This document shows, one piece after another, positions 1-13,202 of a stretch of DNA of 64,000 nt. Both the position numbers and the translations under genes were made by a program. The stretch's first letter is position 1. Each line of letters opens with the position of its first letter. Source of the DNA: Brachionus plicatilis (lineage: Eukaryota; Rotifera; Eurotatoria; Ploima; Brachionidae); the NCBI GenBank assembly GCA_010279815.1, contig QEOQ01000122.1:1018798-1082797 (forward strand), given 5' to 3'. The notes under the pieces are model-generated. The model was not told the origin of the DNA. It made no database searches and saw nothing but the letters and a program-made list of their open reading frames with translations.

Positions 1-127
1 TCATTTACTATGTTTACGAAAAAAATTTAAATCGTTTCATTTATTAAGGTCATATTATTAGAAAAAAAAAAAAAAGAATTTTGAGTAAATAAGTTCAAAA
101 GATACATTTAACTCTGCCCAGCAAAAC

Positions 128-1082
128 CGACAAGTGGAATTTACGTAAATTTACCTTATTTTACTTTGGCCAAAAAATGGCCGAATTTTGGTAAATTTTC
201 ACTCAAAAAAAAATTTCAAAGATTCTATTGCTTTTTTTGACAAAAAGAAAATTAGCGAAAATTTGCGTAAATTTTGACTTTTTTTCTTGTAAAAAATGGA
301 AAAATTTTGTAAATTAATTTTATTTAATGAAAAAATGCTTTTCAAAGACATTATTTGACCAATCTCCATTTTTTTATCACGATTTTTATTACCTTTTTTA
401 TTATTACTTTATTCTTAATATCTTTTTTGAAAAAAAAATATCTTTTTAAAATGATTAATGTAAGTAAGTATATTTTCTTTGAAACTCTAAAATTTCCTCA
501 ACTGCTTCCTCATCATTTTGAATATTTCTCTTTCTCACAAATTCTTTCTTTTCATTCCAAATCATTTCGATAGGATTCAAATCTAGTGACTTTGGAGGAG
601 ATTTTCCCTATTTAAATGTAATAAATTAAACACCTTAGAATTATTTTCTATCAAACCCAGTTAATGTCATTAATGTCATTATACAGGCTCCCTTCATCTC
701 ATCCAACTCAGAAACTCTACCATGCTCCTCCAAAAACATTTTTTTTTTTCAAAAAAGATATTAAGAATAAAGTAATAATATAGGTAATACAAATCGTGAT
801 AAAAAAATGGAGATTGGTCAAACTGCTAGGTCAAACAATGTCTTTGAAAAGCATTTTTTCATTAAATAAAATTAATTTACAAAATTTTTCCATTTTTTAC
901 AAGAAAAAAAGTCAAAATTTACGTAAATTTTCGCTAATTTTCTTTTTGTCAAAAAAAGCAATAGAATCTTTGAAATTTTTTTATTGAGTGAAAATTTACC
1001 AAAATTTACAAAAATTCGGCCATTTTTTTGCCAAAGTAAAATAAGGTAAATTTACGAAAATTTACGTAAATTCCACTTGTCG
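128..1082. mobile_element. Foldback (inverted-repeat) DNA element, ~955 bp
   Basis: The outer ends CGACAAGTGGAATTTACG (from 128) and its reverse complement (to 1082) begin two arms of about 320 bp (128-450 and 738-1082) that match almost throughout as inverted copies. The unpaired centre (about 450-735) holds a decayed transposase scrap, listed separately. Arms this long with no intact ORF indicate a non-autonomous foldback element. I could not find a clear target-site duplication: the flanks read AAAAC on the left and AATCA on the right. The superfamily is therefore open, though the internal scrap points to Tc1/mariner. Confidence 0.85.
481..607 (-). pseudogene. Tc1/mariner-type transposase C-terminal fragment
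   Basis: Read on the minus strand from about 607, one frame stays open for about 42 codons. It contains SLDLNPIEMIW, the block around the last catalytic Asp of Tc1/mariner DDE transposases (family consensus SPDLNPIENLW), followed by a basic helix and an acidic segment (DEEAVEEILEF), as in the real proteins. The upstream part is missing apart from a possible short piece near 660-735, separated by a 46-nt intron-like stretch. The scrap lies in the loop of the surrounding foldback element and cannot be active. Confidence 0.7.
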
Positions 1083-1253
1083 AATCAGTACTGTATAATA
1101 ATATATAATGATCATTTTTATCTTACCCGGTGTGTAACAAGGATAATCATTGAATTTGTCGCAAGTTAAGATTTAATAGGTAAAAAAAAAATTAGTTGAA
1201 ATTTACTTATTTGTTTTTCAATATACAGTTTTTTAGTTTAAACAGCAGAACGG

Positions 1254-1370
1254 GTAATATTACATCATTTTACGTAATTTTACATCAAAAAATGAAAGAT
1301 TACATAAAATTACATCAAAAGTAATAAAATATGAGCCTAAGTAAAATGATGTAAAATTACGTAATATTAC
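1254..1370. repeat. Short inverted repeat built on TTACGTAA-like units
   Basis: GTAATATTACATCATTTTAC at 1254 is mirrored by GTAAAATGATGTAAAATTAC up to GTAATATTAC ending at 1370. This makes a palindrome of about 117 bp with a small loop. Related TTACGTAA-rich sequence recurs near 43900-44240. It is probably a small MITE remnant; no target-site duplication was identified. Confidence 0.55.
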
Positions 1371-1808
1371 GTTATTTCAAGCAAAACTTTACAAAAATGC
1401 TGACTGCCAAATTTTTAGAACGAAAATTTGATTCATATTTAGTTTTTTAGTTACAACAATATTGTTTAAATTATTGGAAATTTAATTCCTTAAAAGTATT
1501 GCTTTTTGAAATAATATCAAACCGTCAAAAAAAAATCAATTGTCTAATAGATAATTAATTATCAAATAAGGATTAAAAAGTAAAGATTTAAAATTTATTT
1601 TTTTTTATATTTGAATTTTTATGTGTTTATTTTTCTAACTTATTTTATTCTTTTCTTTTAATTTTCACTTCCCCCTAAAGGAGGTTTTTTATCATTCTTT
1701 CAACTTAAAATTTTATTATATTATTTTACACAAAATAATGTTTAAACCGTAAAAAAATGTAATTTTTTGTAATAAAATTAAATTTTTTTTTAAAAAATGA
1801 ATAAATTC

Positions 1809-1956
1809 GGCATCTTAGAGTTTAAGATCAAAAAAATCAGTTCAAATATTATTTTTTTATAACTTTTGAAAGGTATTTGACTAAATGCCTTTGCAAAATG
1901 CTAAATAATGCAACAAACATGTTAAATTTTGGATCAGGCTCTGCAAAAACTCTGTT
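1809..1956. mobile_element. Half copy of the 62392-62765 MITE
   Basis: The sequence begins GGCATCTTAGAGTTTAAGATC and runs through the segments seen in the left arm of the 62392-62765 element: the GATCAAAAAAATCAG block, TTATAACTTTTGAA, GCAAAATGCTAAATAATGCA, and CTCTGCAAAAACTCTG. The right arm is absent, so this is a truncated copy. An apparent ORF here (1849-2055, minus) is only the translated repeat. Confidence 0.7.
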
Positions 1957-4900
1957 AGAATAAGTATACAATTTAATATAAATAAGCAAGCAAATTTTTA
2001 ATTTTGACTTGTTTAAAAAAAAAATAAAAAATATATTTTGACTGAATTTACTCATTGTTAATTTTTTTATCTAAGTAAAAAAAATGCTCTATTTTTTTTA
2101 TCTTCAATTATCTTATTATTTAAAATGAAAAATTAAAATAGCGATTTGATTTTTAAAAATTCTTTCATTCATTTGATGCTTTGCGTGTAATTTGAAAAAT
2201 TTGTACTGACTGCTTGAGTTTATTTTGTAAATTTATAAGAATTATTGATACGTTTAAAAAAATAAATGAATTTTTTGAAAAAGTGCAAAGAAAATTTGGA
2301 AAAGCTTGACAATTTTTTGTTGATCAATTTTTGAACATTAAACACTATGTCACAATGTAATTATGATAATTGAATTATTTTAAAATATAATTATGAACTC
2401 TCAACTGCTAATAAAAAGATGCTTGTTCCTTTATAAATTTTGAATTTATCAAATTGTTTGAGTCTCTGTCTGTTAATACAAACCGATATTGTGCAATTCT
2501 CAATAAGATCACATTTATTACTCTAATTCATATCAAAGAAGATGATTACAAACTTCTGATTACTTAATGTATTTTGTTAAATTAAAAAATATATTTATGT
2601 CATTATAGAAAAATTTTCTTAAGGAACATTGCTCTTTCAAAATAATTGAGTTATATTTTTAGGACAGAATTATATCTTCCAAATAATTATCAAAAATATT
2701 TAATCGATTCTTCGGGTTAAACACATTTTTTACTTAATTTTAGTTGTTTAATAAAGTGCTGTTTTTATTTTTTAAAATAATTTGAGCTTCATCATTATTT
2801 AATACATGAAAAATTATGTGATCGTTTATTTTTCAAATATCATCTTATACGTTTTAGATAAATTATGTGCGATCATTAAATAGCCATTTTGCAAAAATTA
2901 AAAAATAAATTATTTATGTTGAAAACAAAAATTTACTAAATTTACTAAATTACTAAAAAAAATAAAAATAAAAAAAAAAAACAAACCAAAAATTTAGCAA
3001 ACATTAAATTTCTTATAAATTTTTCCTTTTTCGTATTTTTTTTGAAATATATATAATCTAATAAAAAAATAAAAGCTTAATTTTATATTAATTTTAAATC
3101 CAATTCAAAATAATTTTTATCTTTATTAAAACAATATCAGGATTCTTTTGTCCAAATCATATATTAAATGATGACTTGTACAGATAGAAAAAAAACCGAG
3201 TGTATAAGCAAAGGCCTTGGTAATGTGTTTAGAATGCCAACAGATATAATATCTTTAAAAAGAGTTGCAAAATTTGGTGAATCTTAAGGGAAAAGAACAT
3301 CTGCAAGAGAATTGAAAAGGATTAAACTCGCTTGGGCTCAATAAGAAATGCCAAATAAGCTTGAAGAAGATTTTTGGACTTAAGCTTGAAAAAGAGCAAA
3401 ACTATTTGTAAAAATATTTGAAGAATTTTTGTTGAACTTTTTACTTTTTATAATTTTTTTTCTTATCTTTTGATGTATGTCAAATAAAAAGCTATGTCTA
3501 GTTGATTTCAATATTTCAATTAACTAAGCTTGTATAACTTTTAAAAGCAAATTTAAAAAATCGATTAACAAAAATCAAGCAAAGGAATTTTCAAGTTTTT
3601 ACATAGAGTGTAGCTTTTCAAACGAAAGCAGACATTTTTGAAATCAAAATTTAAAGTGATTCTAAAGTGTAGAACAATGAGGCATTTTACCAATTTGATT
3701 TATCATTTTAATTTTAAACTAAGCTATTCAGGCTTCATTGAATTGAAATGCATTTAAGCCAAACAGACTTTTAAAAATTTATGAATATTTGATTTCAAAA
3801 TAGTTTTAAATCCTAAATCGAATATTGTAAAATATAAAATTCGATTAAAACTATTTAACAAAATGCTTTTATCAAATTTATTCGAATATTTTAAACAACT
3901 AAATATTTTTATTTTTGTTAAAATTATTTTGTTTTGAGCAGTTCATAAAAACTCTCGTAATTTTGGAATTTAAAATCCTGAAAATGCTATTGAGTAAGAT
4001 TCAGAGAAGAAAATCAAATTTTTTTCTCTTTCTTATCTCATTTGATTTTACTTGAATCAAATTAACTAATCCAATTTAAAACCAATTTAATAGAAATAAT
4101 TTAATAAATTAAAAACTAAAATAAAATTTTTTTGCGACACAAAATACAGTCATTTGAATGATTTGGATAAAAGTTGATATATTAAAACTGTTTTTTGATA
4201 ACTTATAGGTTCACAAAATCTAAGTGGTCTTATTGGAACTAGAAGTTTTTATTTTCGATGCAAATAATTATCAAGAAAAAATTAAATCAAATATTTTTAC
4301 AATAAAAAAATTCTTTAAATCATAATTTTTTTATTCTTATTTGTTATTAATAACCTAAAAAAAATTATAGAACATTAGTTTTCCATTAGTTTTCAAACTA
4401 ATAATGGATACTATTTGAATAATATTATTGATTTTTTTTTCAAACAAATAGATAACTTTAAGCACTATGGGTTCAAAATGGAACAAAAAAAAATAAATTA
4501 TATTCAATATCAAAGTTCACTTCAACAACATTTCAGCATCTTCATTTTTTTAATAAAATAATATTTTATTTAGTTTGTTGATATAAAATAAAAATGTATT
4601 ACTTGACTTAATTTAGTCGAAAATATTAATTTAGCATTTTTTTAAAATTAGATCTGATTTTTATCCATCTAAGTTTTCTACTTGTTGATTTTTATTTATC
4701 TATAAATCTGTAACGAGCATGAAACCTCTTACGATATGAAAATAAGGCAAAATAAGGTAAATTATTAAAATTTAATTTTCGTAATGACAAATTAAAATGA
4801 GAAAATAAAAAAACTATTTAAAAAAGATTTTAAAATTATTTAATAATAATATTTATTGCGGAAGTTTAATGAAATTTTTTTTTTAATAAAGATCATTAAG

Positions 4901-7900
4901 ATTTAATTATGGACCTACATTTTCAAAATATAATGTTTAAATTGGAAAAATTCATCAATAAATATGAACAAAATTTTAAATTTACGTGTAATAGTCATAT
5001 ATTTATTTAAGCATTAAAAAAATCATCATTTTTTAATTACTTAAGCCTTGTTGAGTGCTAAATAATACGATTGATTTGCTTACTATCAACGATTTTTAAT
5101 CAATTCTAAAGTTTTTCGAAGTAGTTCAACAAAAATTTCAGTTCAATCAAATTTTTTTTTCTAAAATAAAATTAAAATATAACTAAAATTTAAACGAAAA
5201 TATTACAATAAAGTAAAAAAATTAAAGCAAAATTGTTCTAAATTTTCTGCTTTGAATTAAACGCTTAATTAGATCAAAATTGCTTTGAAAAATTACATCA
5301 AAATTTTAATTTTAAATTTTATTATTTCCTTTTTGGCTAAATTCAGAAATCTATAAACAAAATTGATTTCTGGTAAATTTAGAAAACTACCGTCCTTTTT
5401 AAATTTATTTAATTTAATTTTTGCTATATTTATTTCAATTAAAGATTATATTCTTAATTTTAAGCTAACATACGATTAATATCCTCATATAAAAATAATA
5501 AATAATTACATTTTTATTGTTTATATGTTTTTTTTCCTTTATCGCTACTTGGGGAGCTTGGGGGAGAATATCCTAGTTGAAAGTTTTATTTTAAAGGAGT
5601 ATAATTATTACCCAAATTATGAGAGCTCATTTGATTTATTTAATTTAACCTAAATTTCCATCAAATTACATAATTTTTTTGAATTAGCATCTACGTCAAT
5701 TTACATAACAAAAAATCATTTTATTTAAAAATTTTGAGATAATTCTCAGAACATTAGCGAATTTCAATAATTGATAAATATTAATTTTCAATTTAATTTC
5801 TTTTATTTGAAAAATTTATTGTTCTCAATTAAAGATAAAAATTCTAGCCTAGTATTGTTTTCAAAATTTAATCCCATGAAATGATTAGAATTTTTACAGA
5901 CTGGGTCCAATTAAACCTTTTTATTTTGAAAAAGATAAAAAAAGAAATTAAGAAATAAATAATGAAATGAAATTTTTCATTTCCCACATGAGATTTATTT
6001 AATAGTACAATTTTTTTCCTTTCATTTTATATGCTTTATAAAATTTTAAAATCAGATATCTCCGAAAATCTATGAAAATTCATATTCTCGACTCTTAATT
6101 TATTTAAATAAAAATTCCTTGTATAAATTTTTATTCTTTTAAGAAAATATTTGATTAAATGCCTAAAAAAACAGCAAAAAATTGACTTAATTTTAATTTT
6201 TGTTTTTGCGTAGTATTTGGAAACATTGCATAAAAATAATAATCTTAAATGACTTTATAACAAAGCAACTTTTTTATTGAAAAATTCGTATTCTTTAAAA
6301 GAAGGTTTGAAAAATAACAAATAGGGCAAATGAAATTTTCTAGTATAGTTTTGTTTAAAAATAACTAGAAATCGTTCAGAAGATTTATCACCTCATTTTT
6401 TACCTTTAAAATTAAAATTAAAATAATTTAATTTGATTGTTGCTACTGTTCATAGACATATAAAGCAAATAACCGAAACTAAAAAAATAAAATAAAATTA
6501 TTATTTTTAATTGATTAAATGATCAGCTAAAAAATTTTTTTGAAAGAAATTTTCTTGCAAAATAAATTTAGCTTAATTAAAAAAGTAAAGGTCTAATTTC
6601 TTTTTTACTCTCCATAAGAAAAATATCATAGATAACGTAATTGCTTGAAAAATTTATTTTTTAAATATTTTTTGATATTTTTTTCACAAATTAATGCCTT
6701 TTTGTAAATTAACTTAAATAAAACTTTATCAAAATAAATTTTGATTAAGAACTTGGTAAAAAAATCAAAACAAAATAATAAAATATATTTGTTCCTAAAA
6801 ATTCAAATTAATAAGTTTAATTTCTCTTTAAAAATGTAGCTACCGTTGCACCCGTCTATAATTTGACATAGTAAAATTTATAAGAGCAACCTGACCAAAT
6901 TTCCAAGAGTTTAAAAAGATTGATATACGAAATTATTAATTGTCAAAGCTTTAAATAGGAAATTCGATATAAGAATTATAATTGTTGCGTAATAAAAAAA
7001 ATCGATTTTTCTCTGTTTTTCTCATACATTTAAAATGAACTAAAAATAACTAAAGGTTACAGGACTATTTTGGGATCTTAAATTAACATAAAACATTATT
7101 TAAACATATATTTAAGTAAAATAAAAATAATCTTTATTATTACATAATTTATGATTTTTATTGAAAATAAAACAAAAATTACTTGTTTTACATCCATCGA
7201 TTGATTTAGTTTTGAATTATTATGTAATCGAATTTTTTGTTCAAACTATCTGAAATATAAAATGATTACTTAAACGTTTTAAAAGCGAAAGGATGAATTT
7301 ATTAGCAAATTTAATTTAGAAAATTTATGTTAAAATTTAAGTTTAACAAGATGGTAAATGCTTATTTTCACACCCTTTCTAAATGAACAAACAGGTAAAT
7401 TAAAAAACAAAAAAAATTAAAAATTTGACTGAAATTGAATATGATTAAATTGACATATTGAAAATTTGAATGGTAAGTAATTTCTTATTCGATTTCTATG
7501 CAATTTTTTTAAATAAATCCAAATTAAAGAACATTTTTACACGAATTTTCAATAAAAATTATTTAAGAATTATTAATTTATTCCTATTTTTGGTCACGCT
7601 TGAATTAAAAAAGATTTATTTTTAAGTAATTTTATCGAAAGAAAAAAACACTAATAAATAAAACATTTTTTTCCATAAAATTGTAAAACTGAACTTTTAA
7701 ATACCTTAATAATTAATGAAATAATCTTAAAAACCAGTTAAAATTAGAATTCAGTTTTTTTGAGCCACTTTTTTTTGACATAATTTCAAAATAAAGATAT
7801 AAATAAAAAGTTCCAGAATTAGAAAAATATTTTTTGATTAAACTAAATTTAGAATCAACTTAACCTATTCTGTTTTCTAAGCTCTCAGAAAATCTCGAAA

Positions 7901-9345
7901 TGTATTTAAATAAAAAGACAAAAACTTGATATTGTATTTCATGATTTTAAAAAGATAATATTTAAAAATTTTAAAAAATTTTGTGAATTACACTTTATGC
8001 TTTTTTAAACAGATCTTCTGAAGAAGTACTTTTAACAAAGAGGATGAAAATTTAAAATTACTTTAGGTAAAAAAATATTTAAAATCCAAATAAAAATAAT
8101 TAGAAATAACATCAATCTTTCAGATTAATTTATATTTTTTAAAAAAGTACTCAAAAATCCTTTAACAAATCTATAAATATTTATTTTCATAAGCTAGTTA
8201 TTTATTCTTTTGAGAGCAATTTAATTTTTGTTTTCAAATTTTAAAAAATTAAGTACTTAAAATTTTGAAATTTTTATTTCTTACAGTACCAAAAAATGCC
8301 TGCTTTTTTCTGATTTGTAGAATAAATTGTTATTTGAATTAAAAAAATTTAGAAGTACAAAATGAAGTGCCAGCTCGAATTAATCTTAAACAATGATTAT
8401 GAATTTGAAAAATAAAAATCAAAAACATAGCAACCTATTTGAACAAAAAAAAAGCTTGGTTTAAATATAATAAAAGTTGAATCAAAAAATTGTTCATTAT
8501 TTTAATTGAATGGTACTTGAAATTCAATAACATTTAATTTTTAAATTTTGAATTAGCAAAAAAAAATATATATAGAAATTGCTTTAAAAGTCCTTGAATT
8601 TTAGTTAAATATTATTAAGAATACACTTTAAAAATATTCGTCTTAATTATATGATTAGAATAGGATTAGAATTTTAATATTTTTTTATACTTTTTAGTTT
8701 TCTTAAAAATTATATAATCTTTATCAAGAAAAAAATTAAATAAAATTCAAATACTTTTACGAGTCAAAAATAAATATTTAAAAGAATATAAATATTTTTG
8801 ATTAGTTTTTAATTATTGGGAAGTAATAATTGGATTTTTTAGGTATAAGAATTTTAAGTGAAAAATTATTGATTTCTGTACCTAAACATTTCATTGCTTA
8901 AAGCGGATCGAAATAGCTTCAAAATAGTTAAATTATACTAGTCATTTAGACGGTATTTAGTACCAAAACTTTTTAATCGAATTAAATTTTCAAATTAATT
9001 AAATCGAAGTTAAGAAATGAGTTAAAGAAAAAAATAAAAGCTTTGAGAATTAAATTGGAAATTCCTAAATATTTTTATTCTTATCATTTTTAATATAAGT
9101 GGCAAACTAGCATTTAGTTGAAAATTAATTTAGATATAATCAAAAATAGAAAGGAAATTTTCGATTAGTTGTGTTTTGTTACAAAGATAAAGAATTTAAT
9201 TTAAAATACTATAAGGTGAACTGAAATGCGTTTTTTCTAATTATTTTCAGATGCAATTTAAAAATGCCTTGATAGGTGGATTTAAACAAAAAGAATAATA
9301 CTCACAAATAAATTTTTGAAAAAAAAACTCAATTTTACTAATAAA

Positions 9346-9545
9346 TTAATAATAATAATAATAATAATATAAGTTACAACAAGCTAGCAAGCTAGACTTG
9401 CGAAGATTAAAAACAGTAGGATCCCATCTATGGTAACTGTGGTTTGTACACTGTGTTTAGAGCACAGTCACTTCCAGCTCTGCCTTCATCACACTAAAGA
9501 TTGATTATTCCTTAGGTCACCATTCCCTCGTATCGATTCTACCGA
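9346..9545 (-). mobile_element. Probable LINE 3' end with (ATT)n tail
   Basis: This is a GC-richer island of about 180 bp next to a (TAA)n microsatellite at 9346-9369. Read on the minus strand, it is unique sequence followed by short inverted motifs (CAAGCTAGCAAGCTAG region) and then a simple (TTA)n tail, the usual 3' architecture of non-LTR retrotransposon copies in this window. No coding remnant is visible. Confidence 0.4.
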
Positions 9546-10873
9546 GAAAATTCAATTATAATCAAACTGAATTTAATCTAATATAATATTAACCAGTTTT
9601 ATTAGTTAAAATTCCTTTTGAAAATTTAAACACTGATTGTTATGTAGTATCACAAGTTATATGGATAATTTTAAAAGCTATTTTTGATTAAAAACTTTTT
9701 AGTTTCAAAAAGATTAATTTTTTAAGTATACTCATTTATATGTTAAATGAGTTTTTTAACTAAAATGGGTAAAGTGAAAGATTTAAATGTAAATTTAATT
9801 AAAGAATTAGTTAAATGTAAATGAATAATTTTATTGATTTCAAAATTTTAGTTAAAAGAAAAAAATAAAAAATTCTTACACAAGTAACTAAAAGTTTTTC
9901 AAAAATTGATGGATTGTAACATTTTTGAAAAAAATTTTGATTTTTTAAAGAATTTTAAGAAAATCTTCTCAATAAAAAATAAATATCCAAAATAAAATAG
10001 GATCATGCTATTTAAAGAAATAAAAATAAAATAGCTTTTATCAAGGAAAATTTCGATCTCATCAAAGAGAAAAAAAATTCATTGTCTCTTTTTTCTCAAT
10101 CCTACCTTGAAAGATTTCTACACATATTTGCGATCATAGGACAAATGAAAAAATGTTTGAGATATTAAAATTTTAATAAATTATTCAACAAAAATTACAT
10201 GTCTAAATTTTTTCAAGTATTTTTCAAGTGATTGTTTGAAGATATACTTCATGTCAAGTTTACATTAAAAAATTTAAATGGAAAATATGATCCAGCTGAT
10301 TCATTTCCAATAGGTCAATTTAAAATTGTAAAATAAAAAATTTCAAATTAAGTCGAATTTAATTATGATCGATCTTGAATTAAAGATCTTTATTTAAAAT
10401 TATAAAAAATTCAAATAATTAAATTTTTATTAATACTTATGATTGAAGAAAAATACTTGTATCTTGTAGAAAATAAATTGATTATTATTTAAAAATATAA
10501 TTTTAGTTTCAAACCGATTTCACTCTGTTGTTTTGTTCCGATTTAAAAAATTAAATTTGAATATTTTATTTTACTTAAATTTACTTTTATTCTTGTTAGA
10601 AATGATAATATAAAATATTAGCCAAGCTCTCTTGAACACTGTGAACACATTTATTTTAGAATCATTTGTATTATGCAAGTATTATTTTTTAAATTTAAGT
10701 GTTTTTACAAGAATCAATTAATTATAATATTCAAGTAAATAACTATACGACTTTAAATGGCTCTATCATTAATCATAGATTGTTTATCTCTTGTTTGATA
10801 TAAAAAAATCAAAGCAGACTTCGAACTCTTAAAAACATGTCAATTAAATATAGTTATGTGTTGGCCAAAGAAA

Positions 10874-10918
10874 TAAGTTCTGTTCGAATATTCAGAAAAG
10901 ATATTCCAACAGAACTTA
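10874..10918. repeat. Compact hairpin, ~17-bp stem
   Basis: TAAGTTCTGTT pairs with AACAGAACTTA. After one C-C mismatch, GAATAT pairs with ATATTC around a 9-nt loop. The stem is shorter than a typical microRNA precursor. It could be a small element or chance; nothing around it helps. Confidence 0.35.
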
Positions 10919-11469
10919 AGTAAATTTTTTTAGATAAAATTAAGCCTGATGGTATTCAAGTTGGTAAGTTAATTATTAAATATGTAAAAATTGCTTTATT
11001 TTTGAACTATTTAGTTTTAATTTTTTGCTTGTTTATTAAGACATCTAAATTTTTATCATCTCAAATTCTGATTTAATCACTAGGACGAGGAATTTAACCG
11101 TATGGCTTATAAAAAAATTAAAAACTAACCTTATAATTTCAACTATTATGTCAGTGTGCATTAAATCAATTTATCATATAGTCTCATAGGATGAAAAAAT
11201 TTAAAATGATATAAGCTTATAATATTTAAAATAATTTTTTCACATTTAAATCCATGTCAAAAAATACTTTACAATCTATTTTAGATTCTACTTTTCTTTT
11301 AAATTTTTGTATAATTTTTTAATTTCAATAATTAAATCCCAATCTAAAATTACCGATTTTTAAAGTACAGTTCGTTAAATAAAATAAATTATTTTGATGT
11401 AATTATCTCGAGTTAATTTATTAATTTAAAAAAAATTTTATTAACTTTTAATAGCGTGCGCTATTAAAT

Positions 11470-11500
11470 AAAAGAGAGAAAGAGAGGGAGAGAAAATAAA
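11470..11500. repeat. GA-rich purine tract
   Basis: AAAGAGAGAAAGAGAGGGAG is an isolated polypurine run. A similar tract sits just upstream of the DOP1 start (58771-58795). There is no gene immediately downstream here. Confidence 0.5.
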
Positions 11501-11794
11501 TTTATATGTGAAAATAAAGGCAATAAATGAATAAAAATATTTGAGCGGACATCTCTACTTTAACGACGACTTTCTGAAATTCAATGTGACTAAAAGAAGG
11601 AAAAAAAATAATAAACAAACAAACAAACAAATATAATAAGTTGAAAATTAAATTATTTTTAATTGTAAAGATAGAAATTATGAATTTTTTTTTTTTTTAT
11701 GCATGTAATCTTGAAGTCTAAAAAGAGACAAAAAATTGTCTTTATTTTCATAAAATTTCTCTTTTTTAATATTTTTCTTTTATATTTAATTTTT

Positions 11795-11851
11795 TATATC
11801 ATCGCCAAATCTGGCGTAATTTTTTGAAATAAATAAATAAATAACAAATAA
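11795..11851 (+). mobile_element. LINE-like 3' tail (hairpin plus AATA repeats)
   Basis: CGCCAAATCTGGCG is a perfect small stem-loop. It is followed by a T/A linker and (AATA)n. The same design (short GC hairpin, then AATAAATAAATA) is found at other LINE tails in this window. The tail is the insertion target of the element starting at 11860. Confidence 0.5.
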
Positions 11852-11859
11852 AAATATAG

Positions 11860-12668
11860 GGTTATTACTAAAACCCGGACCACCTATTTTTTACTAAAAA
11901 AAAGACCTATACTTTAAAGACGAATAAAAAGCCGGACGATAGCCGACTTGCTTTGAACTTGTAGTAAATTTTATAAGCTTTCACGCAAGACCATAAGCTA
12001 AGCTCTAGGACTTACCATTCGGCCTGCGTCAGCCTTTAAATACAAAAAATCAAAAAAAAAAAAATTAAATACATTTATTTAAAATTTAATTTTAAAATTT
12101 AATATAATCTTTTGTTGATTAAATAGTTTTTTTTTTAATTATTAAAAATGATTATTTTTGTAAATTTTAGTTTGCTGAAACATTTTTTTCATTAATGTTT
12201 TTTTTTTATTTTCCGGCCATTTTTTCATGAATTTTTTAAACTTGTTTTCTTTCTGAGTACTCCCTAAAAGATGCCAAACACTCGTTTTTACCGGACAATT
12301 TCTAAATAAACACGAAACTTCGTAGTCTCCTGTTTCAAACATTGCTGATTTACAAGCATTTATTTGACCATCAGCAATTTCTTCAAAAAACCTAAAAATT
12401 TCTGTCAAATTGATTTAAAGATGAAGAGTTTTCAGTTACAGATCTAAAATTGATAATTACCGAGTGGAATTTTTTTGATTTTTTGTATTTAAAGGCTGAT
12501 GCAGGCCGAATGGTAAGTCCTAGAGCTTAGCTTATGGTCTTGCGTGAAAACTTATAAAATTTACTACAAATACAGACCAAGTCGGGTATCGTCCGGCTTT
12601 TTATTCGTCTTTAAAGTATAGGTCCTTTTTTTAGTAAAAAATAGGTGGTCTGGGTTTTAGTAATAACC
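11860..12668. mobile_element. hAT-like inverted-repeat element with 8-bp TSD
   Basis: The ends are GGTTATTACTAAAACCCGGA and its near-perfect inverse finishing at 12668. The flanks are identical 8-bp AAATATAG at 11852-11859 and 12669-12676. Arms of about 200 bp contain GAATGGTAAGTCCTAGAGCTTA and its inverse; the centre holds a short minus-strand ORF. An 8-bp duplication fits hAT (also P-like) transposons. The outer ~60 bp resembles the ends of the 16005-17132 element (both contain ACC-CTATTTTTTACTAAAA), so the two are probably related families. Confidence 0.85.
12142..12408 (-). pseudogene. Short ORF inside the 11860-12668 element, possible BED-finger scrap
   Basis: This 88-codon ORF lies in the unpaired centre of the element. 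It contains CLFRNC, then TSVWHLL about 3 residues later, an arrangement that loosely recalls BED-type zinc fingers of hAT transposases (C-x2-C .. TS-L--HL), and ends in a Lys-rich tail. The spacing is not canonical and no catalytic region is present. I infer a relic of the parent element's transposase; it could also be chance. Confidence 0.3.
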
Positions 12669-12699
12669 AAATATAGGACTGTATTTGAAAAGAGGAAAT

Positions 12700-13202
12700 A
12701 GCATTGTGAAGTTTTGTTCAAAAAGTTCAAAAATTTCAAGAAAAAAGTTCTTAATTGAAATTTTTCGATGAATGAAAAAAATTTGCTCCTGTAAAATATG
12801 TAACAATGTGTAACAAAAATTGTTACACCAAGTAGCCTTGAAAATAAATTCTGAAAGTTTTCTTTTAATTAATCATCGACTTTTAAAATCAATCGAATTT
12901 AAGACAATTTATTTGTCTTTGTAAAAAAAGAAGTTTTATTTGCAATATTTTAAAATTTTTGTAAGTGTTTAATTTTAAATTTCGAAATTTTTATTTCAAA
13001 ATCAACTTAATATTCATTCAGTTTTTTTGGAAAATCAATAATTGGTTAATTGAAATTTTTTTTTTGTTTCTTTTTGGGCAAGTCCTGTAGCATTTTTTGC
13101 TACATCATGTAATAAATTTTTAATTTTTCACTTCATTCCATTCAAAATATATACGAATTTAAGATTTTGAACTGAACTTTTTGAACGAAACTTCACAATG
13201 CT
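12700..13202. mobile_element. MULE-like MITE with 9-bp TSD
   Basis: The ends AGCATTGTGAAGTTTTGTTC (12700) and its inverse (to 13202) are flanked by perfect 9-bp repeats AGAGGAAAT at 12691-12699 and 13203-13211. Nine-base duplications are typical of Mutator-like elements. The terminal GCATTGTGAA is shared with the 61169-61475 element and resembles the ends of 37883-38720 and 19260-20087. It lies 14 bp from the TSD of the 11860 element and about 290 bp beyond the anillin stop codon. Confidence 0.85.

Larger units (their letters stand above)
2060..11795. other. Gene-poor AT-rich stretch, ~9.7 kb
   Basis: I see no exon chain, RNA gene or long ORF here. The sequence is a low-complexity mix of A/T runs with scattered repeat debris. 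The only compositionally distinct islands are near 5540 (GGGGAGCTTGGGGGAG), 9346-9545 (a LINE-like 3' end), 10874-10918 (a hairpin) and 11470-11500 (a purine tract). A stop-riddled stretch at about 3180-3420 has a more coding-like composition, but I could not assign it. Confidence 0.6.

Noticed and set aside
3180..3420. A coding-looking remnant (KFGES, GKRTSARELKRIKLAWAQ-like reading)
   Set aside because: It contains stops in every frame and matches no family I recognise. Without a search it cannot be called a pseudogene.
9346..9545. A tRNA or other structured RNA gene in the GC-richer island
   Set aside because: No cloverleaf, no B-box-like GGTTCGAATCC. The adjacent (ATT)n tail fits a retroelement end better.
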